Shown: positions 31,625 to 38,288 of the stretch, in pieces
How positions within the stretch are numbered: the first letter of the stretch is position 1
Layout: the number at the start of each line of letters is the position of its first letter
NCBI GenBank assembly: GCA_944381075.1
Contig: CALWJT010000032.1
Span: forward strand, 1-38,288
DNA: 38,288 bases
Direction: 5' to 3'
Source of the DNA: an uncultured Clostridia bacterium
Lineage (GTDB): Bacteria; Bacillota; Clostridia; Oscillospirales; CAG-272
Made by a program: the position numbers and the translations under genes
Notes under the pieces: model-generated
What the model saw: the letters and a program-made list of their open reading frames with translations, nothing else
Told to the model about the DNA's origin: nothing
The model's database searches: none

Positions 31625-32611
31625 TTAAAGCCCGTTCGGAGAACCGCCCATCGCCAGCACGGCGTTCAAAATTTCCCTTTCCTCCGATAAATTTTTACGG
31701 AGCATTTTCTCTATTTTATCAAAAGCGGAAGCGCTGCGCATCACGTTTGCTTTTATCGCCAGATTTTTCATGGTGACAGCATCCTCATAGATATGGGTAT
31801 AATCAACAAAATCCTTTCTATTCCACGCTTCCAGAAGCAGACGTATTCTTAAATCCATCAGCTTTTTATGCTCTAAATAGAGGTTGAAAAACCGGATATC
31901 CAGCTTTTTCCCTTCCATGATGGTTTGTTTCGAATGCTCAAGCATATCAAGCACCGCCTCCATCCCCCACGCCCCCTCCCGATGAACGGCAGTAAACGGA
32001 ACGATCCATGACGTAGGCTGGGATTCCACATAATCCCTTATCATTTGAAGGTTGAATTCAGGCTCAAAATGATACTGATTGTAGGAGGCATACGAGAAAA
32101 ACACGGTATACCGTCCCGGCTGTACGGCATGAAAAGCATCGTCGAATTCCTTGTCGGACAGCGTCGTTTCCACGTAATGTCCATGTTCATCATATCCCAG
32201 CGCGCACAACGTATGTTCATCGTATCCATAAATCAAAATATCGTGGATAAAATGGGATCTTTGATAAGTATTCCGATGCGGGACATAATATTCGTCCACC
32301 ATAGAATAAACATAACCGCCGTTATCGATAGAGCGTTTGACACAATCGACAACGGAAAGGCTCCAATGCTTCGCATAGTCGCCTCTTATGATATTGTGGA
32401 TGTCAACACACGTCCAGCTGTCAAATGACGGATAATAGAAATTAAAAGGAATACTCTTCCCCTTTCTGTAAGTCAACTGTGTAAAATTATTGAGGACAAA
32501 ATATAGCACATCCGGTTTATTCGCCAGCAGGGCGGAAAGCGGCAGCGCATAGCTTTGATAAGTACCTATAATAGGATTTGCCTCGATTTTTAGTTTTGTC
32601 ATAGCACCCAT
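31625..32611 (-). CDS. BtrH-like protein, putative peptidase or acyltransferase
   Basis: About 328 aa, soluble. The middle part has FDSWTCVDIHN (possible nucleophile Cys), then VDEYYVPHRNTYQRSHFIHD and ILIYGYDEHTLCALGYDEHG, a layout I associate with BtrH N-terminal-type papain-fold proteins; known members move an acyl group from a carrier protein to an acceptor. The C-terminal 150 residues are helical with RIRLLLEAWNRKD. Start is ambiguous: ATGs at 32617, 32611 and 32602. The one at 32611 has AAGGA 7 nt upstream. It follows the protease/P-loop gene and is probably the last gene of the peptide operon. Family assignment is moderate and the reaction is unknown. Confidence 0.5.
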   Translation of the reverse strand: MGAMTKLKIEANPIIGTYQSYALPLSALLANKPDVLYFVLNNFTQLTYRKGKSIPFNFYYPSFDSWTCVDIHNIIRGDYAKHWSLSVVDCVKRSIDNGGYVYSMVDEYYVPHRNTYQRSHFIHDILIYGYDEHTLCALGYDEHGHYVETTLSDKEFDDAFHAVQPGRYTVFFSYASYNQYHFEPEFNLQMIRDYVESQPTSWIVPFTAVHREGAWGMEAVLDMLEHSKQTIMEGKKLDIRFFNLYLEHKKLMDLRIRLLLEAWNRKDFVDYTHIYEDAVTMKNLAIKANVMRSASAFDKIEKMLRKNLSEEREILNAVLAMGGSPNGL

Positions 32612-32662
32612 CCCCATATCCTTGAAACAAAATCAGCCTTTTTATGGATGGTTTGAAGTCTG

Positions 32663-34435
32663 TCAAAAAAAGTCGACAACCACCTGAAATAGCTGCCGCA
32701 TATCCTCCTCGGCGCCAAGCCGAAAGACGGGGACCTCGAATTTTTCTGACAGCATCTCCTTTATTTTTCGGTATTTTTCCTCCGCGAGCGGCTGCTTGGA
32801 GCTATATATCCCCGCCCAGCCGTCTCGGATATCCATTGGAAAGACAACCAGCGAAATGACCTCGCAGCCGACGCTCGATTCGATAAAATCGATGGTCCGT
32901 TCTATATATTGCAGGCTGTCATAGGGATTGACACATAATATCACCGCGTCCGGATGTGTCCCGACCAAAAATTCGTACTGAGGGATATTATACTGGATCA
33001 GATTGCCAAAATCAAAAGTGACCGAGCCCGACTGAGAGCCAACCAAAATAATGTCCTTCTGCTGCCGGCACAGCGCGTTCATTCTGTCGTTCAGGTATTT
33101 TATCACGTCAAATCCCTGAATGGACACGGTAGAATGATACCCCATGGGAAAGACATCGTCCATTCCGTATAACAGGGAGCTCGGTTCCGTACCGATCTGT
33201 CCGACCTTGTATCCTGCCGCGAGCAGCATCTGGCGCAATTTCAACTGCAGGGTGAATTTTCCCTGACGGGAGCTCGTGCCGAAAACGCCCAAAACCGGCT
33301 TCGACAGATGATACAGCATGCCGAATCGATTCGGCAGCACCTCCCTTACGCAGGGGAAGTAAACATTTTCATTGTTCTCATACTGAGGGACGGCGTCAAA
33401 GGAATATACTTTTTTCTTTCTTTGAAGCGCCTGTTCGATCAAGGAATCCTTGAGATCCGAGAGCTTCACAAGCGAAGACAATTCGTCCGTATGTCCTAAA
33501 ATGAGCGTGTCAAAGCGGTCCCAATCGATATTGCTTATATTTTTTATCAGAATATTCTGGACCGAATCATCCTTGAGCAAATGCGCCGTAGTCGCTCCCA
33601 CCGTCGACGAATATTTGGTATCATAAATTTCACAGATCTGAAACGAGAGCAGGTCATGATATCGAACGAGGCTGTGCATCTCCTTGTTAAAGGGAAACAG
33701 CGCGGCGCGCTCGATCTCAAAGCGCTTGCCGGAGGAGGGCACGCAGGAGGGCGCTTCGTACTTGTGAATCGCAATCTCGCGAAATCTCTCCAGCAGCGCC
33801 TCCCTCGTTTTCACGCCTTCCGACATGAACTGCACCGCCTGTACGGTCGCATGCGCACAGGCGAAGCTGTTCCCTCTTATCATGATATAATCCGGCTGTG
33901 ACCATGCCACACGCTGCAGGCCGCCTTTGGCGCCAAGATTGACGACCGGATCCTCGATGAACTCGAAATCACAGGTTCGATCGGTATTCTGACCGGAAAT
34001 GACACCGATTACATTGTCAAATGCCGCAGGATACGAAATAGCCCCAAAGTTGTCAAAAGCAGAAAGGATGACCGTACCGTCATCTGTCAAAGCCCTGCAG
34101 GCCTGATACAGATCCTCATACTGCTCGCAGACGTTGAGACCAAGGCTCAGATTGACGATATCGGCGTGCTGCGTCTCCCTGATATAGCGGAGCACCCAGA
34201 TCAGGTCGCTCTCCTCAAGCCCCTCTTCAAGACCGGGTATCCCGATCACCGTAAGCTCCGCATCTGCATGGCATTGGCTGATGATTGCCGCAACGGCGGT
34301 TCCGTGTCCGTAGGAATCATTGTCCCAAGGCGCCGGAACGACGCTTCCCTGCTCATATTGCAGGGATTCTATCCTCTTGCCCTTCAAAATCGGATGAGAC
34401 CGTCTGACGCCGCTGTCGACAATCACAATTTTCAT
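32663..34435 (-). CDS. S8 subtilisin-like protease fused to a DUF1611-like P-loop domain
   Basis: 590-aa two-domain protein without a signal peptide, so probably cytoplasmic. Residues 1-235 form a compact subtilase: Asp7 in IVDSGV, His44 in YGHGTAVA, Asn129 near SAFDNFG (oxyanion candidate) and Ser190 in IRGNSFACAHAT. Residues about 380-590 look like the DUF1611/BioD-like P-loop domain: VFGTSSRQGKFT (383-395) matches its GT-x-x-x-x-GK-x-T pattern, and IILVGSQSGSVTF at 462-474 its later glycine box. The gene starts 2 nt after the exporter's stop codon, with GGAGG inside that gene. In context it is the likely leader peptidase of the peptide locus. How the ATPase part helps is unknown. Confidence 0.85.
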   Translation of the reverse strand: MKIVIVDSGVRRSHPILKGKRIESLQYEQGSVVPAPWDNDSYGHGTAVAAIISQCHADAELTVIGIPGLEEGLEESDLIWVLRYIRETQHADIVNLSLGLNVCEQYEDLYQACRALTDDGTVILSAFDNFGAISYPAAFDNVIGVISGQNTDRTCDFEFIEDPVVNLGAKGGLQRVAWSQPDYIMIRGNSFACAHATVQAVQFMSEGVKTREALLERFREIAIHKYEAPSCVPSSGKRFEIERAALFPFNKEMHSLVRYHDLLSFQICEIYDTKYSSTVGATTAHLLKDDSVQNILIKNISNIDWDRFDTLILGHTDELSSLVKLSDLKDSLIEQALQRKKKVYSFDAVPQYENNENVYFPCVREVLPNRFGMLYHLSKPVLGVFGTSSRQGKFTLQLKLRQMLLAAGYKVGQIGTEPSSLLYGMDDVFPMGYHSTVSIQGFDVIKYLNDRMNALCRQQKDIILVGSQSGSVTFDFGNLIQYNIPQYEFLVGTHPDAVILCVNPYDSLQYIERTIDFIESSVGCEVISLVVFPMDIRDGWAGIYSSKQPLAEEKYRKIKEMLSEKFEVPVFRLGAEEDMRQLFQVVVDFF

Positions 34436-34437
34436 CG

Positions 34438-36216
34438 TTACACCTCCACATAATACTGCGCCTGCATATTCCACATCTTGGCATATAAGCCGCCCTCTGC
34501 CATCAGCTCCGTATGAGTTCCGTACTGCACGATCTCACCGTGGTCCAACACCGCGATCTTGTCACAGAACTTGCAGCTTGACAGTCTGTGAGAGATGTAG
34601 AGCGCCGTTTTGTTTTTCGTGAGCTCGTTGAATTTTGAATAGATCTCCGCCTCCGCAATGGGATCGAGCGCCGCCGTCGGCTCGTCTAAAATAATGACGG
34701 GCGCGTTTTTGCAAAGCGTTCTCGCCATCGCCAGCTTCTGTGCCTCACCGCCGGAAAACTCGATTCCGCCGCTGTCGAATTCCTTGCTGATATTGGTATC
34801 CAAGCCCTTGGGAAGGCGCTCCAGCTTGGTACCGAGCCCGATCTTGACAAGCGCGCCCGTCACCTGACTTTCGTCGCATTCCTCCCCCAGGGAAACATTC
34901 TCTTTCACTGTAAAATTGAACAGCTTAAAGTCTTGGAAAACCGCTCCGATCAAGCGGATGTAGTCGTCATACGAATACCGGTTGATATTGACCCCATTCA
35001 ATAGAATCTCGCCCTCGGTCGGTTCGTACATGCGGCAGAGCAGCTTGACGAATGTCGTCTTGCCGCTTCCGTTCACACCCACAAGCGAAAGCGAGCTCTT
35101 GCTGTTCAACGTCAGCGAAATATTTTTTAAAACGTATCTGTCCGTATTGGGATATTTGAAGGAAACATTTTGAAACTGCAGGACCACATGCTCCGGATCC
35201 ACTTCCAAAGCCTCGGCGGCATCCTTTTTTTTGGATTTATCCGCGATCTCGATACAATACCGGAAGTCCTTCACGAACAGTCCGGTCTGCATGACCGAAG
35301 AAATCGCAGTAACGATCGACCTTACGTTATTGGAAAACGTAGATACCGACGACGTATACATGGAAAAATCGCCGATCGTCATCGCCTGAAACACGACCTT
35401 ATAGGCCAAGATCAGATAAACGGCCCCCTCCTGCAGGATACCCGCGGCGGACGACAGTATGTTGTTGCGCTGGATCTCCTTGTTGTGTCTGGTCGATGTA
35501 TCAAGATAGATCTCCGTTTGCGCATCGGCCTTGTCATAGAACCATTCCTGCAAATTGTTCACCCGGACCTCCTTGCCGAACTCCGGCCGTCTTATCACAT
35601 TGAGATAATAATGCTCCTTCCGCATAATGGGCGCGTAGCGGGGACGCCACTTATCCCAGAGCTTCCTGTTCTTCTTGTCGGCAAACAGCCTTGTCATAAC
35701 GACCAGCGCGATAAAAAGAAAAATGACCGGCTGTATGGTGATGATGATAGCCGCCACGCCCGCTATGGTCAAAAGGGAGGTGAGGATGCTGGAAATATAG
35801 TCAAAGACCTTTGAAAAATTGGTCCCGTCCTGCGCCAGCTGGATAAAATCCCGGACTTTCGGCTGTTCCGCGTCGCTGTAGGGCATCTCCATTACGATAT
35901 TGCCGAGCCGGTTTTTGATCTTTCTTACCGTCAGCTCCAGCTGATTCTGCAGAAAATAGTTTAAAATGGCAGTCAGCACGCCGGTGACCAAGGTAGCCGC
36001 CGCCAGCAGCACGACATACAGGACCACACGGTCCATATCCCCGCCGATCGTGATCTCATTTAAAATCAGCCTCAAAAAAAGGATGGGGATAAACGGAGTC
36101 GCCGCGTTGAGCAGGATCTGCGGCACTTTGATAAAGAAAACCGTGCGGTTCGTTCGATAGGCAAATTTCAGCAAAAAGGCGCAGTTGGAAAACAGTCCAT
36201 ACTCTTTCTTTTTCAT
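34438..36216 (-). CDS. ABC exporter subunit A (membrane + ATPase)
   Basis: 592-aa half-transporter. Membrane domain 1-320 with six likely segments (about 30-52, 65-90, 145-165, 165-180, 265-285 and 300-315). ATPase with Walker A GVNGSGKTT (380-388), signature FSGGEAQKL, Walker B VIILDEP and H-loop LYISHRLS. There is no N-terminal C39 peptidase. The ATG overlaps the stop of the second exporter gene (ATGA), so the two are translated together and probably form a heterodimer. Placed between the peptide genes and the protease gene, it should export the peptide. The short signature SGGE-x-QKL is shared with the exporter at 6.9 kb. Confidence 0.93.
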   Translation of the reverse strand: MKKKEYGLFSNCAFLLKFAYRTNRTVFFIKVPQILLNAATPFIPILFLRLILNEITIGGDMDRVVLYVVLLAAATLVTGVLTAILNYFLQNQLELTVRKIKNRLGNIVMEMPYSDAEQPKVRDFIQLAQDGTNFSKVFDYISSILTSLLTIAGVAAIIITIQPVIFLFIALVVMTRLFADKKNRKLWDKWRPRYAPIMRKEHYYLNVIRRPEFGKEVRVNNLQEWFYDKADAQTEIYLDTSTRHNKEIQRNNILSSAAGILQEGAVYLILAYKVVFQAMTIGDFSMYTSSVSTFSNNVRSIVTAISSVMQTGLFVKDFRYCIEIADKSKKKDAAEALEVDPEHVVLQFQNVSFKYPNTDRYVLKNISLTLNSKSSLSLVGVNGSGKTTFVKLLCRMYEPTEGEILLNGVNINRYSYDDYIRLIGAVFQDFKLFNFTVKENVSLGEECDESQVTGALVKIGLGTKLERLPKGLDTNISKEFDSGGIEFSGGEAQKLAMARTLCKNAPVIILDEPTAALDPIAEAEIYSKFNELTKNKTALYISHRLSSCKFCDKIAVLDHGEIVQYGTHTELMAEGGLYAKMWNMQAQYYVEV

Positions 36217-37997
36217 TGGGCACCTCCGTCGCTTACTCGGTAATACTGAGCTTGCTTGTCAAACATTTCGGCATAGAGGCCGTTCTGCTGCATCAGCGCT
36301 TCATGGTCCCCATATTCCACGATTTTGCCGTCCTGAAATACAGCGATATGATCGCAAAAGCGCGTCGACGCCAAGCGGTGCGAAATGAAAATCGACGTCT
36401 TGCCGGCGGTGATCTCCTTGAAATTCTGATAGATCTCATCTTCCGCCAGCGCATCCAGCGCCGCCGTCGGCTCATCCAGTATCACAAAGCGGGCGTCCTT
36501 ATAATAAGCCCTCGCAATGACGAGCTTCTGACCTTCCCCGCCGGAAAATTCAATGCCGTTTTCATCAAAATCCTTATAGATATTGGTGGCAAGTCCGTTC
36601 GGCAATGAATCCACCCGGCTTTGCAGGCCCGCGTCCCGGATCGTTCTGTCCAGCTTCTCCTCATCGAGCGGTTGATTCAGCACGATATTTTCAAGGAAAG
36701 AAAAGGAGAACACCTTGAAATCCTGGAATACGACCGCAAGCGCCCTCAGATATTCCTCCCGCTTGATGGTCGAAATATCGACGCCATAATACTTGATAAC
36801 CCCCTTGGTCGGATAATAAAAGCGGCAGAGCAGCTTGACAAAGGTCGTTTTCCCCGCCCCATTCATCCCGACGATGGACAGCTTTTCCCCCGTATGTATC
36901 CGGATCGAGACGTCGTTCAAAACGACCCTTTCGGTATTCGGATAAACAAAGCTGACATGCTCGAATTCAAACATCGGGAGGGCCGGATTCTTCTGCGGCA
37001 TATCGTTTATTTCTGTTTTCTCATGCTGCGGCAGTGCGATATTTTCATATTCATGATAGTCATCAATGTATTTGGAAAGGAACTTCATTTTGATGCACTG
37101 CGCCACGACATTGTTGAACGCGCCGGAAAGGTTGTATATCGCGCCGATATACAGGCTGAACTCGCCGACCGAGATCTCTCCCATGATCGCGATATAGGCG
37201 ACATAGCCATAAGAAAAAAGCATTTGGACAAAGGAGACGACGCGAAGCAGGATATTGACCCAAAGCTGTTTTTTCAAAAATTTTTTATTGTCCGTATTGA
37301 AATCGGATGCGGTCCGGTCGAATTTGCCGGACAATATCTCCTTTGCCCTGTTGACTCTGACCTCCTTGGCATAGTCGAAATTGGTCATGGTCTCAAAGAG
37401 ATAGTCGAAGAGTCTTGTATACCGGGAAAGCGTCGGCTGATACCGATATTCGTTTTTGGAAAGCTTCCGATTCAAAAAATAATTGGCAACGACAAGGCAA
37501 AAAATAACTGCCAAAACGACAGGATGCAGCATGGCAATGAGATAAGCATATCCGAAAAGCTGGATCAAACTCGTCAAAAAGCTGGACAGGATAAGAAAAA
37601 TAAAGTTGTTGGGATGCACCTGTTTTACAACCGTCTGCTGCAGATTGCGGACCTTCTCATCCTCCAACTTCTCATAATCCATTTTGGCACACTGATAGGC
37701 ATAGGAAAGTCCTGTCTTCACGTCGCTTCGGTTGATCGACATGTTGATGAACACATTAAACGCGATGGAAAGCCCGCGCAGCAGCACAAGGCTCCCGATA
37801 AACAAGCCGATGATAAGAAGAACGGTGTTCCAGTCCCGCTCCCCGGTCAGCTCGTCGATTACCAGCGCCGGAAAGATCAAATAGATAAACGGCTCCACGG
37901 CGCCAAGGGTGATTTGGATTGCGGCCGCCAGAAAACTTCTTTTACTTATTTTCCACGAGTATCGAAACATAAAAGCCATATTTCGAATAAATTTCAT
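36213..37997 (-). CDS. ABC exporter subunit B (membrane + ATPase)
   Basis: 594-aa half-transporter, first large gene after the peptide repeats. Membrane segments at about 22-48, 58-85, 133-155, 155-175, 250-275 and 280-300. ATPase with Walker A GMNGAGKTT (377-385), signature FSGGEGQKL, Walker B FVILDEP and H-loop IFISHRLA. A Walker B Glu and a normal signature are present in both subunits, so both sites look active. GGGAGG lies 5 nt before the ATG, and the leader shares sequence with the peptide repeats, so the gene seems to sit in the same array. The stop overlaps the next gene. Confidence 0.93.
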   Translation of the reverse strand: MKFIRNMAFMFRYSWKISKRSFLAAAIQITLGAVEPFIYLIFPALVIDELTGERDWNTVLLIIGLFIGSLVLLRGLSIAFNVFINMSINRSDVKTGLSYAYQCAKMDYEKLEDEKVRNLQQTVVKQVHPNNFIFLILSSFLTSLIQLFGYAYLIAMLHPVVLAVIFCLVVANYFLNRKLSKNEYRYQPTLSRYTRLFDYLFETMTNFDYAKEVRVNRAKEILSGKFDRTASDFNTDNKKFLKKQLWVNILLRVVSFVQMLFSYGYVAYIAIMGEISVGEFSLYIGAIYNLSGAFNNVVAQCIKMKFLSKYIDDYHEYENIALPQHEKTEINDMPQKNPALPMFEFEHVSFVYPNTERVVLNDVSIRIHTGEKLSIVGMNGAGKTTFVKLLCRFYYPTKGVIKYYGVDISTIKREEYLRALAVVFQDFKVFSFSFLENIVLNQPLDEEKLDRTIRDAGLQSRVDSLPNGLATNIYKDFDENGIEFSGGEGQKLVIARAYYKDARFVILDEPTAALDALAEDEIYQNFKEITAGKTSIFISHRLASTRFCDHIAVFQDGKIVEYGDHEALMQQNGLYAEMFDKQAQYYRVSDGGAQ

Positions 37998-38034
37998 AGC
38001 AGCCTCCCTATTATATGATAAATTTTTAAAATTT

Positions 38035-38060
38035 GGTAAGGTCAGGCGCCTGACCTTACC
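38035..38060 (-). terminator. Perfect 26-bp palindrome after the peptide gene
   Basis: A 13-bp sequence (GGTAAGGTCAGGC) is immediately followed by its exact complement, between the peptide stop codon (38081) and the exporter ATG (37997). An almost identical copy (perfect over 24 bp) is at 38222-38245. It is followed on the minus strand by CCAAATTTT, so it may be a partly read-through terminator or an RNA processing hairpin that gives more peptide than exporter. Confidence 0.7.
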
Positions 38061-38080
38061 GTAAACTTAGGTAAGTTAAG

Positions 38081-38188
38081 TTAATGCCAGATCGTGCACT
38101 GATAGTTCATTCCACCTTCAACAGCATACAGGCAAACCAGCTTGCTCTGCTTTGTCATTTTCTTCTTCAGCGTTTTCAAACATTTCAC
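38081..38188 (-). CDS. Candidate precursor peptide, copy 1 (35 aa)
   Basis: Minus-strand frame beginning at GTG 38188 (MKCLKTLKKK) and ending VEGGMNYQCTIWH. Other in-frame starts are TTG 38179 and ATG 38158 (MTKQSKLVCLYAV). A run of six G (GGGGGG) lies 5-11 nt before these starts. The first half is basic, as in leader peptides. The second has one Cys five residues from the end and a GG pair before the last nine. Two following exporters, a protease and the repeated gene copies support a secreted peptide. An ATG frame at 38183 gives only 21 residues and is less likely. The start codon is the weakest point. Confidence 0.6.
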   Translation of the reverse strand: MKCLKTLKKKMTKQSKLVCLYAVEGGMNYQCTIWH

Positions 38189-38266
38189 CCCCCTTCAACA
38201 TATGATAAATTTTAAAATTTAGTAAGGTCAGGCGCCTGACCTTACCGTAAACTTAGGTAAGTTAAG

Positions 38267-38288
38267 TTAATGCCAGATCGTGCACTGA
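38267..38288 (-). CDS. Candidate precursor peptide, copy 2 (partial)
   Basis: The last codons before the window end read QCTIWH and a stop, exactly as in the copy at 38081. The rest lies beyond the right edge. It shows that the peptide gene is tandemly repeated and that its C-terminus is conserved. Confidence 0.6.

Larger units (their letters stand above)
38035..38288. repeat. Tandem repeat array (period 186 bp), second copy cut by the window end
   Basis: The 62 bases 38041-38102 recur exactly at 38227-38288, 186 bp apart. The unit holds the palindrome, a TA-rich spacer, one peptide gene and its ribosome site. The leader of the exporter gene (37998-38034) is a further partial copy. More copies may lie beyond the right edge. 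Confidence 0.9.

Noticed and set aside
36621-38018. 465-aa plus-strand frame opposite the ABC exporter
   Set aside because: Antisense shadow of the ABC gene, which has all its ATPase motifs.
38118-38183. Alternative 21-aa ATG frame in the peptide repeat (MFENAEEEND...)
   Set aside because: Shorter than the overlapping frame. The longer frame ends in the conserved QCTIWH seen in both copies. I keep some doubt because this frame has the only ATG right after the G-run.
1-38288. CRISPR array, complete insertion sequence or rRNA genes
   Set aside because: I found no regularly spaced short repeats with unique spacers, no transposase and no rRNA sequence. The only tandem repeat is the peptide-gene array at the right edge.

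Overview
The window looks like a piece of a low-to-mid-GC Gram-positive chromosome, most likely a gut-type member of the Clostridia (Eubacteriales). Support: strong GGAGG ribosome sites, a T-box leader, a tmRNA with tag ANNRKVALAA next to smpB, a DivIVA-like coiled-coil protein, pyruvate phosphate dikinase, lipobox lipoproteins and no outer-membrane genes. The species cannot be told from the sequence.

Left edge (1-400): a T-box leader with specifier UAC (probably for tyrS) runs off the left end. Accessory island (about 375-9,800, minus strand): (a) a tightly overlapping XRE regulator / DUF1016 nuclease / large serine recombinase operon, driven by a consensus promoter buried in a 13-bp inverted repeat; (b) two overlapping genes of unknown function; (c) an AT-rich biosynthetic operon with a signal-peptidase-like fragment, an ABC exporter, an NTP_transf_5-type nucleotidyltransferase, an acyl carrier protein and an FkbH-like glyceryl-ACP synthase. 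The carrier-protein gene has an apparent 1-nt insertion next to its active serine. The operon is preceded by a promoter, a terminator-like hairpin and several tiny ORFs that may include a precursor peptide. Second remnant (9,844-11,835): a 3' half of tRNA-Ser(CGA), a MerR/excisionase-like gene, mobC, a truncated repA and a 60-aa element protein. mobC and repA both show indel damage at their starts.

Core region (11,915-29,790): ssrA, smpB, a DivIVA-like gene, an SGNH hydrolase / FkbM methyltransferase pair, manA with a small P-loop kinase, a homocysteine S-methyltransferase family gene, a lipoprotein, a membrane protein / DnaJ-like / DUF5685 set, a SurA/PrsA-like lipoprotein, mfd, pth and ppdK.

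Right region (29,970-38,288): a membrane protein of unknown role, then a minus-strand peptide locus. Read in transcription order, tandem copies of a 35-aa peptide gene (one complete, a second cut by the window end, repeat spacing 186 bp) are followed by a perfect 26-bp palindrome, two overlapping ABC exporter genes, a protein fusing a compact subtilisin-like protease to a DUF1611/BioD-like P-loop domain, and a BtrH-like protein. The peptide ends in EGGMNYQCTIWH. I infer an export and maturation system for a small Cys-containing peptide. It is the most interesting part of the window, and its upstream part lies beyond the right edge.
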